Shown: positions 11,391 to 22,803, numbered from the stretch's first letter. The stretch: 64,000 nt of DNA from Atrina japonica (GCA_030159075.1 BROG01000025.1:1001501-1065500), one strand, 5' to 3'. Program-made: numbers and translations. The notes: generated by a model from the sequence alone, not told the origin.

Positions 11391-12081
11391 AGTTGTTTTT
11401 ATTAACCAGATTCCATGCATCATAAAAAATGGTTGGTCAATACTCCTGAGACAGAAAAAGAAAACCATTTCATTTTGGTAACATTCTTTCCTGAAATTAA
11501 TTTTGTGTGTGTTTGTTTTTATTTTTTTCCTAAACAATTTTAACTTGTTCTATTTGACAAGTGCTTATCATTAGTAGCTTTCATATAATTAATTGCCCAT
11601 CTGCAAAACAGACTACTACTGGACACTTGGACAAACGTGATAGTGGAGACATGTCAGAGCATAACAAAATATGTGCTATCAAATATTAACAACATATCCA
11701 TACCACAAGTAGGGCTGATACAAACAGGCTCAATACTGAAACACTACTGATTTGATAGTATCATACGATATTGATAATTTTTTGGTATCCGTACATTGCT
11801 CATTTATTTCACAGGCCATTTTCTCTTTTATAATATCAGGAATTTTCACTTCAAGTTCTTGAACTATGTTATATTTCAATTTTTTTGTTAATTTTTTCAA
11901 AAAATGTTTTCAATGCAATTATTGCAGTTTTCATCTTCAGATAGTTAAAATTTACAAAAAACACAAGAAAACTGCTGAAATTTAAAAAATGAATCTCAGA
12001 TTTTTGATAGCATTTTAAAGCAGTACCAGATCAATTAATACATGTACATGTGTTATCAATATTTTGTTTTACTTATCAATT
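11391..12081. other. Intron, no recognised feature
   Basis: AT-rich; no gene or RNA recognised. Confidence 0.5.
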
Positions 12082-12167
12082 CAGTAAAAATCTGCTTTAG
12101 CGACCACCTGTGTTTAAAGACCATTCTTTGCTGTCAAAGGGGGGGTCTTTATATACAAGATTCACTG
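12082..12167. mobile_element. Short type 2 MITE
   Basis: Left CAGTAAAAATCTGCTTTAGC; right end read inward CAGTGAATCTTGTATATAAA. The inner halves (GCGACCACC / AAGACCCCC) also pair. 86 bp, almost wholly palindromic. Confidence 0.65.
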
Positions 12168-12272
12168 TACATAAATAAGGAATTTCTCATCAATGACAGC
12201 CCTGACTACAAGATATATTTTAGCTATATCTGCCTATCATAAATTTTTCAAAAATTTTAATTCATTTCAATA

Positions 12273-12329
<57 letters not shown>

Positions 12330-12346
12330 TAGATAGATAGATAGAT
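12273..12346 (+). repeat. (TA)n followed by (GATA)5
   Basis: TA dinucleotides to about 12327, then five GATA tetranucleotides. Confidence 0.95.
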
Positions 12347-12824
12347 AAAAAATATCAAAAAGCATTTTTCAAATAATTAGCATGATTTTATGTCTGTTGT
12401 GTCAGGAGAGATGAACTTACATGTATAAAAGGACTCTGGAAAAGATTTCTTATTCTAATACTGCAATTAAACTATATATGTCATCCATGTTCCCGTTTCT
12501 TATACAAAATGAATAATGGCTGTCGGAATTCTAAACAAATTTTAAACTCTGTCTCATTAAGACAAAGACATCAACTGTTTTACGATAAAGTAATTCCCAT
12601 TAGGCTGGAAAGACAACTAGTCTGAAAGGAACAAAATCTCCTTCAACTACACGTACATGTACTACATGTACATGTGTATGTGCTACATGGTACAACATAC
12701 AGAATAGACGCAGTATATTTACTGCTAAACACAACACCATATGTATGGAATTTGCACTTAACAAATCTTATTTTTCCACATATTTCACACACTTATAAGG
12801 GCAATACTTAATTATCAATCTAGT
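12347..12824. other. Intron, no recognised feature
   Basis: A 40-bp segment on the minus strand near 12418-12457 has splice-like edges but cannot fit the gene's phases. Confidence 0.5.
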
Positions 12825-13244
12825 AACAAGAGGTTTGTGTAGGCCTAAATCGCTCACTTGAGCACTATCTACAAATGTGAAAAGAAGACCAAGAAGAATA
12901 TTTAGGTTGATCTGGCCAAAAAACAAAAATATGGTGAAAGATTTATATGAGTACTTGCTTCCTGTAAAGTTTCATCAAAATCCCTTCAGTGGTTTCCAAA
13001 AACAAGCTGACTTTTTGAAAAATACCACCCCCCCCCTTTCTGCAATCTTAAGGAATTCATAAAAAATTCTAAAAATTAGATTTCAGCAAAATCCTTTCAC
13101 GAAAGCATTCTTCACTTCATTATACATAAAGAACATAAAATTATTGCATCATAGTGAATCAGAAGGGAGCAAAACAAAGAAATCAGAAACAATGAATAAA
13201 AATGACATGGAGTGATCACTATACACATAGGTCAGATGAGCTAA
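12825..13244 (+). mobile_element. Pearl-like / Helentron-type non-autonomous element
   Basis: Starts AACAAGAGGTTTGTGTAGGC, then ATCGCTCACTTGAGCAC. It carries CTTCCTGTAAAGTTTCATCA and CCCTTCAGTGGTTTCC, and ends GGTCAGATGAGCTAA. The start AACAAGAGG...CGCTCACYTGAG and the end GAGCTAA recur in many bivalve interspersed elements (established for pearl-type elements in general; the class name here is my inference). Related copies at 31573-32180 and 45555-45957. It includes a C9 run at 13028. Confidence 0.65.
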
Positions 13245-13998
13245 AAACTGTGTTTAAAATTTTATTTCTACTGGTGCAGGACAGTGCCTAATGTCTGACA
13301 CTTCTCGTAGCACAAAAATGAACAAGATTTTTCCAGATATTTATAATACATCGTCGGACTTTAAACAATAAATGAAACATGTTACAAAAATTATGATTAA
13401 TAATTTCACTACAACATTGTAATCACTCATCTTTCTATCGTACTGTGCAACACAAGCCGGGAGGAAAGTGACGTCACCAGCTCAATGTAAATACTACGAC
13501 TGTCCGACAATAGGTCCTCCTGTAACACGTTTACGGAATTCAGGTTGGGTTTTTTAAATGGGCTAAATTCACTTTTTGTTTCTTTTTTCCACCAATACTT
13601 ATCAATTTATATTGCATCTAAGGTAACCTATTACGATACAAAATTTCAAAGCAATTCTATCAGTTGAACTGAAGATAATTGGTAAAAACCTTGATTTTCA
13701 TCTGAGAACAGGTCCCGCACCAATAAAGATCAACAAACAAAGATGGAGCTAAATATTTTTGATACTGAAACTTATGATGAAAATGTCAGTCAAAATGTTT
13801 AGATACTCATGAATCATTTCATATCTCATTCTATAAATATGAATAAGAAACAGAACAAATACTGAACATTTCTTTTTCATTTGAATTTTCGTTTACATTT
13901 CTAAAAATAATTACGTATTACTAAAATCACATATCCACATAAGTTTAGTCACTAGAACAGAAATAACACCTGATAGTTCAACTCACTGACCCCCTGTA
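13245..13998. other. Intron with a CRE-like palindrome, otherwise featureless
   Basis: Holds TGACGTCA at 13469-13476 within a locally GC-richer 130 bp (13440-13560). No TATA box, exon or CpG island could be tied to it, so a regulatory role is only a possibility. Confidence 0.3.
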
Positions 13999-14000
13999 GC

Positions 14001-14195
14001 CACATTTGGACTCATCCATTTCAAGGAAAGGTAAAGTCCACTGTCAGAATTCGGGAGTATATATATGTAATTTAGAATCCAAATTTCAAAATGATTTTAC
14101 ATTCAATAATAACTTGTACATCCCTGAAATTTGACAATAGACTTTACAGTTACTGATTTGGGTGAGTCTATTTTCAAAGAGGTCGATGAATTAAG
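14001..14195 (+). repeat. Dispersed repeats: ACATTTGGAC piece plus GACAATAG repeat copy 2
   Basis: CACATTTGGACTCATCC at 14001, then from about 14046 a copy of the 640-775 repeat (TTTGACAATAGACTTTACAG, TTGGGTGAGTCTA). Having both together suggests that the two repeats are parts of one longer family. Confidence 0.5.
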
Positions 14196-14773
14196 CAGGA
14201 AACAATAGTTCGTTTAATACTTGGAAATTAACTGTCAGTAATTTTTCTTGCCTACAAATGTACATTCAAAAGTGCTTCTTGTCTCTTAAATTGGGAAAAT
14301 TTCAATACACAGATATAAACATGTTCTGTAAAACTGCAGAAAGAAACATGAATTGAGAGGAAAATAAGACTCATTTTTCTATGGAAAACTGCAGACTGAA
14401 AACCCTTCCGGTTTTTTGGTTTTTTTTGTGAATTCTTTTGTTACACCTGGAGACCCCAGGAAGTAATTAAGTCTGAAAGACTTCAACTGTGATACATTCA
14501 TTTGATTAATGGTACTTTAAATCTATGATTATGTAAGAAGCAGCACTAAATGGATACCTGACTTTAAACAAAGAAATGTGCAAGATTAAAAGAAGTTAGA
14601 AAAAACGTCTGAAACTTCCACTGATTTCAAGTAGCTAGACTGAGAGATGAAATATTCAAGTGCAGAAGCTGTAGAATTCAAGTCTTTTTTATTAATGTTT
14701 AAGATATTGGTCTTTTAATATAGTCCCATGCCAAATACAAGTCAATTGAAATCATTTTCTCATTGCTTTCCAT
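14196..14773. other. Intron, no recognised feature
   Basis: No gene or repeat recognised. Confidence 0.5.
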
Positions 14774-14862
14774 CAGGGTTTGAAATTACATGTAGCAGTA
14801 GCCCACCAGTCCAAGACCAGTAACTTCTGCATTGGACTAGTCAATGTTGGACTTCAGCTAGT

Positions 14863-15272
14863 CAGGGTCTGAAGTCACCAAATTTACTCAGTACTCAAGC
14901 TCAACTAACATTTCATGATTTTAAGGTAAAAACATGCAAAGTTTATTCTGTAACTGGACATGTTTGTATATTAATGGCATACAATTGTAAATAATGATAA
15001 AAATTATTGCTCATTTGAAGAAAACTTCAGAAATATTAAAAAAATTGTTTGAGCACGTACTCAAATCTTGAGTACCGTACTCAACATACTTATTTGTTTT
15101 TTTTAAAGGAAAATCATAAGTATGATGCAAAAATTTATATGTAAATGATTAAAAATCATAATAACTAAATCCTAATCACTAAAACTAAAGTTTCATAAAC
15201 GATTTTACAGTCCAAATAATGAAATTAAAGTTGAGCTTGAGTATTGAGTAAATTTGGTGACTTCGGGCCCTG
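14863..15272. mobile_element. Inner hAT-like element with long TIRs (410 bp)
   Basis: Ends CAGGGTCTGAAGTCACCAAA and, inverted, CAGGGCCCGAAGTCACCAAA. The match continues through TTTACTCARTACTCAAGC for over 40 bp with about three mismatches, implying fairly recent origin. No open frame, so a MITE. Confidence 0.8.
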
Positions 15273-15296
15273 GTTGACTAGAAGAAAATCTCTATA

Positions 15297-16195
15297 CCGT
15301 AATTGGCCATGTATAATCCGCATTTATGAATTATCCGCACCCCGCATTTCAGCATCAGATCTCAGAAAAAAAAGGTATTTGTGCTTTTAGGCCTAACCCG
15401 CATCTGGGTTTTATACATGGCCATTACTGGGGCATTAGTATGACCGAAAATCAGACTAACTTTAAATATCAATCCTAAGATTGGTATTTGACAGAAATAG
15501 AGAAATATTTATTAAATAAAAGAAAATATGATACTATGAAATTTGAAATAAATATAAAACTACAAAATGGGAATCTGAAGTACGAAACTACAAGATACTA
15601 TATATGCTGTTCCGTGTAACTCCCTTATTTACAGTTACAGTATGGCGGTTCGCTTTGTCAACTACAAGCGCGAAATAATCACTATAATTCGAGTTGAGAT
15701 TGTTCAATAATAGCATAAAACTCTATGAGGAAGGTTAACAGGACACACAGGTACTGTACTATTCTGTTTCCCATGGATATTTTATGATTAAAGCCATGTC
15801 TGGTTACCAATCGGCAATCTGACAGTCTGAGTGTCACTCACTGACCAACTTTGCAATGAGCTATTTTATAGGCGATTTGTAAACTGAAATACACATGCAC
15901 ACACACTAAAGACGAGATTCATTTATCAAACATTTATTCACCATCAACGTAGACAATAAACACATACAGAAAGCAACAGAGAAATAAATTGACACGATTA
16001 TCATGATTATGAAAAAACTTGGCCAAATAAAGGCAAGTTTACCATCCAACGTAAAATCTTCTGCACTTTTTTTTTTAACTATTGTCATAAAGAAAAAAAT
16101 GCCCCAAGAACCTGTCGTACTGTATTATCCGTACCCCCATGCCTGAGACAAATTTTAGAGTGAAAAGAGTGCGGATTATACACGGCCGATTACGG
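15297..16195. mobile_element. Pogo/mariner-type TIR element of 899 bp (CCGTAAT...ATAATCCGCA)
   Basis: The left end CCGTAATTGGCCATGTATAA and the inverted right end CCGTAATCGGCCGTGTATAA match 24 of 26 including the following TCCGCA. TA lies on both sides (15295-15296, 16196-16197). A third end-like sequence, CAGTAATGGCCATG in reverse at about 15416-15429, could mean a nested or second short copy (15297-15429). A short frame ATGGCGGTTCGC at 15641 runs 22 codons; no transposase is recognisable. Confidence 0.75.
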
Positions 16196-16456
16196 TAAAT
16201 ATCACAGTATAAACAATTTTTTTTCTGTACTGGAACCAAGATAATCATGAGAGTATAAAAACACACAAAATAGATATCTTACTGAAACTACCAATTTGGT
16301 TATTTAGTTACCGATTCAGTAAATATGTGCCAATTTGGTAATTCATCAATGATAATATTTCTTTGGGGCTAGTGAATATGGGCATAGTACTAGTAAAAAT
16401 TTGTTTCCATCTAGTCCAACAGTCCAGTCAGACAGAACTGCTAAATTCAACCCCTG

Positions 16457-17391
16457 TTTCTATGCTAATCGACTTTTTAGAAATATATGTAACTGGCCTG
16501 ATTTATGTTCTCAATGAAATCTTGTGAACTCTAGATGTGGCACATTTGTGTTGAAGTCTATGGACTATCTTTCTAAATTGGTTTGCAATGTGTCAGTTTC
16601 TTTTCATTAAAACTACAAGGTTTTGTAAGTCAGAAGCAAATTTCAAGCATCATTTTCTTCTTTGTTTATAGTAAGTGGTGTCAATAGAACAGTTTTTAAT
16701 ACTTACTGCAAAGTAAAAAATGTTTGTATGTACAATGTATGTTTCTGATTTTGTATGTGAGTGTTTCTGTGCTTGTTTGTGTTTTGTGTTTTTGTGTATT
16801 TGTGTGTGTGCATGAGTTTGTGTGTTTGTGTGTGCGTGCGTGTGTATCCAGGAGGCCACCAACTCTGTCAGAAAATCTCCAGATTTTTTTAATGACCAAA
16901 CATTTTCTCTAATACAACTTTATTTCATTGGTCAATTCTGCTTTCAAACAGTGGTCCAATATAGACATTCAATTCTATTTCAGATATTCTTTCATTAACA
17001 AACATACTCACTTTTTTTTATGTATCAGGGCTCAGTCTCTTTGTTGATATAAATAATCAAATTGAAATTGATTCAATTGTTAGACAAGTTACAAAAATTG
17101 AATCAAATTGTGATTTCGTAAATAACTTTTCAATATGAACTTAAGAGAACTTGGTCTACATTCTGTCTTATCATACCATTCAATCTTTTGTATACAACAT
17201 AAACTGCCTATTCCAAATTGCAGTGGGGCTACTGAATTGAAATATTTGATGTAGACAGAGTTAGAATTGCAGAAGTTTTTTAGTCAAATAGAATAAGCTA
17301 AATATATGCTATATTCCACTATGTTATAATCATGTTAAGACCCATATATTTCATAGATCACTACCAATCTAAGATGATACTTCATGAAATA
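16457..17391. other. Intron with a TG-rich stretch
   Basis: 16737-16848 is a degenerate TGTGTTTGTG-type simple repeat. The rest shows nothing recognisable. Confidence 0.6.
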
Positions 17392-17478
17392 CAGTGAAAC
17401 CTGTCTATTGAGACCACCTGTCTTTTAAGACCACATTTCAGTGGCAGTAGGGATGGTCTTTCAAGACAGTTTCCACTG
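17392..17478. mobile_element. Type 1 MITE, 87-bp complete palindrome
   Basis: CAGTGAAACCTGTCTATTGA at the left and, inverted, CAGTGGAAACTGTCTTGAAA at the right, with TA on both sides. The arms carry AGACCACCTGTCTTTTAAG and AAGACCACATTTCAGTGGCA. This is the shortest intact member and so defines the family. Confidence 0.85.
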
Positions 17479-17704
17479 TAGTTATATTTTTTGGTATATT
17501 TATATTATACACAAATTTTTTATGCAAGAACATATCGGTTTTTGAGAAAATGTTCAAGAATCGGAATACAGGGTATCCAATTGATAACCCAAAATTAAGG
17601 GGACAAGTTTTATGTTCGGAATATGGAGTGCACAAGATTCTGAATACGCAATATGAATATGCATTTAAGTAATCGAAAAATGAGTTGGGACCGAACTATT
17701 TGTT

Positions 17705-17706
<2 letters not shown>

Positions 17707-17773
<67 letters not shown>
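17707..17773 (+). repeat. (TA) microsatellite
   Basis: About 33 TA dinucleotides, abutting the left end of the 17777-18248 element. Confidence 0.95.
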
Positions 17774-17776
<3 letters not shown>

Positions 17777-17778
<2 letters not shown>

Positions 17779-18246
17779 GTGGATTCCTCTTAATTGCATA
17801 GTCAAAATGTCTGAAAAAAATTATGCAAATAACAGGAATATGCAAATAACAGAAATAAAGTATTTTAGTGAATAATGATGATTTATGTTCAATTAGTCCT
17901 TTCAGTTATGTATATAATACTATTATAAACATCCTAGGTACACCAGTAATGGAATTTCATTAAGCATCAGGGTAAAATAATGAAATAAAAGCAAAATTTT
18001 CATAAAACTTAGTTTGGTATGTTCTCATTTCTATTTAAATAGTATGTCCACACATAACTTTTTTGACATATCAGTACATTTTCCCTCATTTCAGAGAATA
18101 TTTTATGCAATTAACAGGAATACTTGGTTTAACCTATGCAATTAAAAGGAATATTTAACATGTAGGAGATTGGAAATGGTTTTGTGTTTTGAATTCTTAT
18201 GCAATTAACAGGAATATGCAATTATCAGGTATGCAATTAAGTGGAA

Positions 18247-18248
<2 letters not shown>
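17777..18248. mobile_element. MITE with internal ATGCAATTAACAGGAAT subrepeats, between two TA arrays
   Basis: The left end CAGTGGATTCCTCTTAATTG is inverted at the right as ATTCCACTTAATTGCATA; the last five bases (CAGTG) at the right are lost into TA repeat. GCAATTAACAGGAAT-type subrepeats recur at about 17822, 17842, 18107, 18135, 18198 and 18218. Pogo-type by its CAGTGGAWTCC start; no coding frame. Confidence 0.7.

Positions 18249-18301
<53 letters not shown>
18249..18301 (+). repeat. (TA) microsatellite
   Basis: About 26 TA dinucleotides abutting the right end of the MITE. Confidence 0.95.
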
Positions 18302-18303
<2 letters not shown>

Positions 18304-19789
18304 GTGGTCTAAATTACATTTTAGAAAGTAAGATTCAAGATACAGAAAGGTCTCTAGGTGCACATGATCGAACTGGTCCAAAAATAGACATAAATACCAA
18401 TCCTGTAAATTGCTGGTTACAAATCAAACCTACAAATTAGAACTATTTTGAAAACCGATAAATGACAAAAATTGCTGACATAATCCCTAGATACTGGTAC
18501 CATCATATTAATCAAGTTCTGAATCTGCAAAAAGAAGTAAACACATTGTTTGAAAAATAAAATGAAAAAAAAAAGCCAGAACAATTATGGAAACCCTATA
18601 CGCTCATCTGAAAATGTTTTTAAAAATGTCCCCAAATTTTCAAAGATGAAGATAAAACTTAATAACAATTTCAAATCAATATATATCTTATTAGTCTTAT
18701 GGTACCTTTTGAATTTCTCATTAGAAGTTAAATGCACTGAACCCCTTTACCTACTTCAACTTATTCCAAATATTTTGAAATTTTGAACTCTGAGACTTAA
18801 CTCAATATAGATAGATTTCTTTATATCCTTCATCTTTTTTCAATTATTTTCAGATTTCAAATAAGAAGTAAAGGCCCTAATTGGTGTTATCTCTTTTGAC
18901 TCTATTGTCAAATATTGTTAATTTCTGATAATAAATCACTTGAATCACTTTACTTTCTTTAACATACATGTATATAAAATAGATAGATTTCTCATGAAAG
19001 ACAAAGACCCTATATCCCTTTACTGACCTTTTAACATACAGTCAAATAATGAATACCTGGAAAATTTTCGCCCCTTGCTTTTTTTTCCCTTTTATGACAG
19101 AAAACTTATTCAGTCCATCGTAAATTTGCCCTAGATCACCGTAGCCTCATGGGTAGCATGTATGTCTGAGACTTAATTATTTAACTTGAAAATTTCACTT
19201 TCATTTTACATTCTCTCTCTCTCGTCTAAGAAAGGAAAAGGCGAATATTAAACAACAGCAAAAATTTTCAGATATACAGTATTCCAATTTCCAATAAAAA
19301 TAAAAGGCCCAGAATCTTTCAGGAATGATGTGGTTATCTTGCATTGTTTATCACAAATAATTCCAGTTTCTTAGTTTGATGTTTTAACATTTGCTACTTT
19401 TCAATTTTTATTACTAAAATCATTCTTGATATATTTTGAGCAACAAAAAAAAACAGCATAGATTAAGGCCATTCTTTCATATAAAACAGACTGTTATATA
19501 ACATTACATGAACATGTCACTCAAAATAGATAATTTGATATAGTATACACGTATAGGCCAAATATCAGACAAATTTTCAATTACAAAGGTAATTCAGTTT
19601 TTGTCAAAATTAAATTTGTCTTGAACAAAAATTTGTGCAGAATGCTAATTGAACAAAAACATTTGTGCAGACAATGCTAATGGTTGAACACACATGCAGC
19701 AGGTATGAGTTCAAATGTGCACTGGTATCCTGTTATGACTTTCAATAAATAGACACTAGTGCAGCTATGTTGAACTACACATGCAGCAG
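18302..19789. other. Intron, no recognised feature
   Basis: 1.5 kb of AT-rich DNA. A tag ACAAAAATTTGTGCAGA-ATGCTAAT is duplicated at about 19625 and 19656. Nothing else stands out. Confidence 0.5.
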
Positions 19790-21092
19790 GTAGCTTGTGA
19801 CATGTAACATGCACAAGTGTAAGTACATGTATGTGCACTGGTATGTGTTAGTGTAGCATATGACATGTTCTGTAGAGTGATGTAAGTGTAGAGTATGACA
19901 GGTACTAGTGTGCAGTGTACTATGACATGTACTGTAGAGTGTAGCATGTGACATGTACTAGTGTAGAGTTGACATGTACACAAGTGTAGCCTAAAAAGTG
20001 TAGTATGACTTGTATTAGGGTAGTGTATGAGTACTGAGAGTATGTACAAGTGTAGAGTATGACATGTACTAGTGTAGAGTATGACATGTACTAGTGTAGA
20101 GTATGACATGCACTTGTGTAGAGTATGACATGTACTAGTGTAGAGTATGACATGCACTTGTGTAGAGTATGACATGTACTAGTGACATGTATTAGTGTAG
20201 AGTATGAACAAGTGTAGAGTATGACTTGTATTAGGGTAGAGTATGATGTGTACTAGTGCAGAGTATGACATGTACTAGTGTAGAGTATGACATGTACTAG
20301 TGTAGAGTATGATGTGTAGTGTAGAGTATGATGTGTACTAGTGTAGAGTATGATGTGTAATAGTGCAGAGTATGACGTGTACTAGTGTAGAGTATGACGT
20401 GTAATAGTGCAGAGTATGACATGTACTAGTGTAGAGTATGATGTGTACTAGTGTAGAGTATGATGTATACTAGTGTAGAGTATGACATGTACTAGTGTAG
20501 AGTATGACATGTACAAGTGTAGAGTATGACATGTACAAGTGTAGAGTATGACATGTATTAGTATGAGTATGACAGTATGACACTTGTGTAGAGTATGACT
20601 AGTGTAGAGTATGATGTGTACTAGTGCAAAGTATGACGTGTACTAGTGTAGAGTATGATGTGTACTAGTGTAGAGTATGACATGTACTAGTGTAGAGTAT
20701 GATGTGTACTAGTGTAGAGTATGACATGTACTAGTGTAGAGTATGACAGTGTAGAGTATGATGTGTAATAGAGTATGATGTGTACTAGTGTAGAGTATGA
20801 CGTGTAATAGTGCAGAGTATGACATGTACTAGTGTAGAGTATGATGTGTACTAGTGTAGAGTATGATGTATACTAGTGTAGAGTATGACATGTACAAGTG
20901 TAGAGTATGACATGTACAAGTGTAGAGTATGACATGTACAAGTGTAGAGTATGACATGTATTAGTGTAGAGTATGACATGTATTAGTGTAGAGTATGACT
21001 TGTATTAGGGTAGAGTATGACATGTAATAGTGTAGACTATGACATGTATTAGTGTAGAGTATGACATGTACTAGTGAAGAGTATGAGTTGGT
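19790..21092 (+). repeat. 22-bp minisatellite, roughly 57 units (TAGTGTAGAGTATGACATGT)
   Basis: Consensus TAGTGTAGAGTATGACATGT followed by AC, with GATGTGTAC and GACGTGTAA variants grouped in blocks. Two blocks near 20380-20500 and 20800-20900 carry the same variant order, indicating segmental duplication. The left 200 bp is degenerate. Confidence 0.95.
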
Positions 21093-21130
21093 GTTACAAT
21101 TGACATGTTACATGTCTACAATGGTAGCAG

Positions 21131-21196
21131 GAAGTGAGTGCTGCTAGTGCTGGATTAGAAACAAGAGAAGCGTTAATGCACATGGAAGATCAAAAC
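21131..21196 (+). other. Exon-like segment on the plus strand (unconfirmed)
   Basis: Sixty-six bases open in one frame (22 codons, EVSAASAGLETREA followed by LMHMEDQN), with AG immediately before and GTAAGT immediately after. The polypyrimidine tract is poor. No partner exon with a compatible phase was found on this strand, and it would lie antisense within an intron of the minus-strand gene. Chance or a decayed exon is as likely as a real one. Confidence 0.2.
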
Positions 21197-22229
21197 GTAA
21201 GTAAAGCAAGAATCTATTATTTAAAAGCAAAGTCATCCACTTAATAAAATGCCAAGGCTTTTCTTACTACTGGTATATACTGAATTTAAACAGAATTGAT
21301 TTGGTAATTTTTGAGAAAAATTATCAAAATTTCAAGTTATTTGCACAATCTATGATGCATACAGGCATGATACAAGATGGCAACGGAACACTGTAAGTGA
21401 ATACTGTTCAAAAGAAAAAGTATTACGCCTTCAAAATTTAAAGTACTGACCTTTGTTCCAAACAAAATTCCCGGAATACACATTCCTGCGAGTGATTGCA
21501 TTAAACACTAAAAATATGAATTAATTATTGGCCCATAATAAAGAACTAAGGACATATCACAGTATTGAGAATTGTTTGAAGGGGGAAGTGCTTTGTTGTT
21601 AATTGCTTTAATAATGTAAAAAAGATCAAAATAACAAATTCAATGGCTGCTCCAAAGAGATAAATCAAAATATGAAATACTGACTGTCTTGCTTAAATAC
21701 ATTTTGTAAACTCTTGGAAGTAACATCAGATCTTTCAAAGAATCCTAGTATTTAATTAATCATATAAACATATTAGTATTACAATATTTATCTTATCTTA
21801 CCATATTCACTTAAGTAAGTTAATTACCTTATCGTATTCATTAAGTTAACTGATTTCTTTGTATAAAGAATGTACATGTTGTCTGCCAAATAGGCAGTAC
21901 TTTTAATAATATACAGTGAAATTCTGTTGTGATGAAATCGGATGAGTCAAAATTATGGTCATATCAAAGTTGAATGGCCGGTCCCAAATTTGATTGATAG
22001 ATGAATATATGTTAATTAAAATTTTGGTTATCTAATTCTTGAATTCTTGGTACATTTGATCTTGAAGTAATAGGGGTGGTCCCGTGAACTTCACTAAACT
22101 TATGAACTTAGTTATTCGTAAACCATTCACAACATTTGATATTTCATAGTTTTTATTTTTCGTGTTCTGAATGATTGGAAAAATATCATATTCTTGGGGT
22201 TTGAATATAAACAGTTTTAGCAGTATAGG
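21197..22229. other. Intron, one possible TIR fragment
   Basis: TA-CAGTGAAATTCTGTTGTG near 21913 looks like the end of a pogo-type element, but no inverted partner was found. Otherwise featureless. Confidence 0.4.
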
Positions 22230-22502
22230 CAGGGGTCAACATTAATGAAAATTTCCACTTGTCCTGCAGGACAGGTAGTATTGAAATCTACTTGTCCAAA
22301 TGCAAAAAAGACTTGTCCCAAAATCAAGTGTAACATTTAAAGATATTATTTTGTGTTTAAACAAGAATAATATTTTTTGAATTAAGTTTTGCTTTCAACA
22401 ATTTCATTTATCCTTTTGAACAAGGGAGAAGTAACATCTACTTGTACGAATGCAAATTGGACTTGTCCCGGACAAACGGACAAACCTTGATGTTGAACCC
22501 TG
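22230..22502. mobile_element. hAT-like MITE of 273 bp with ATAGG flanks
   Basis: Ends CAGGGGTCAACATTAATG and, inverted, CAGGGTTCAACATCAAGG, flanked on both sides by ATAGG (22225-22229 and 22503-22507). Internal ACTTGTCC-type repeats occur near both ends. Non-coding. Confidence 0.75.
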
Positions 22503-22638
22503 ATAGGTCATACCATGCTGCTGATATCATTAGCATGATGAATGGTGGAAGGATACAAGTTGTTTGTTTCTCTATTTGTATGTACATGTAATCCGTAGGT
22601 TACTAGAATCTATATTTAGAGGGAATTCTGTATCTATA

Positions 22639-22803
22639 CAATCAAACCAGCTTTAGCGACCACCTGTGTATAAAGACTACCTGGTCACAAGGACTGTTTT
22701 TTGCCGTCCCCAATAGTACCATTTGTGTACAAATCAACCTCTATATAAAGACCACATCCCTATACAGGCTGGTTTTGTTGTGTCCCTAAGGGGGTCTTTA
22801 TAT
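22639..22803. mobile_element. Type 2 MITE
   Basis: Left CAATCAAACCAGCTTTAGCG then ACCACCTGTGTATAAAGAC; middle CTCTATATAAAGACCACAT; right end AAGGGGGTCTTTATATTA. The right terminus is decayed. Confidence 0.6.

Larger units (their letters stand above)
14774..16456. mobile_element. Outer hAT-like TIR element, interrupted
   Basis: The left end CAGGGTTTGAAATTACATG and the inverted right end CAGGGGTTGAATTTAGCAG fit the CAGGG-start ends of hAT-type elements. The flanks TTTCCAT and TTTCTAT look like a decayed target duplication. Subterminal GGACTAGT/CTAGTCCAA motifs occur inside both ends. Two other TIR elements (14863-15272, 15297-16195) lie inside it. Confidence 0.6.

Noticed and set aside
12418..12457. 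A 40-bp minus-strand segment with TTAATTGCAG acceptor and GTAAGTTC donor
   Set aside because: Open only in phase 2, while the flanking gene exons require phase 0 to 0.
19765..20175. A 136-codon minus-strand frame
   Set aside because: Lies within the degenerate edge of the 22-bp minisatellite.
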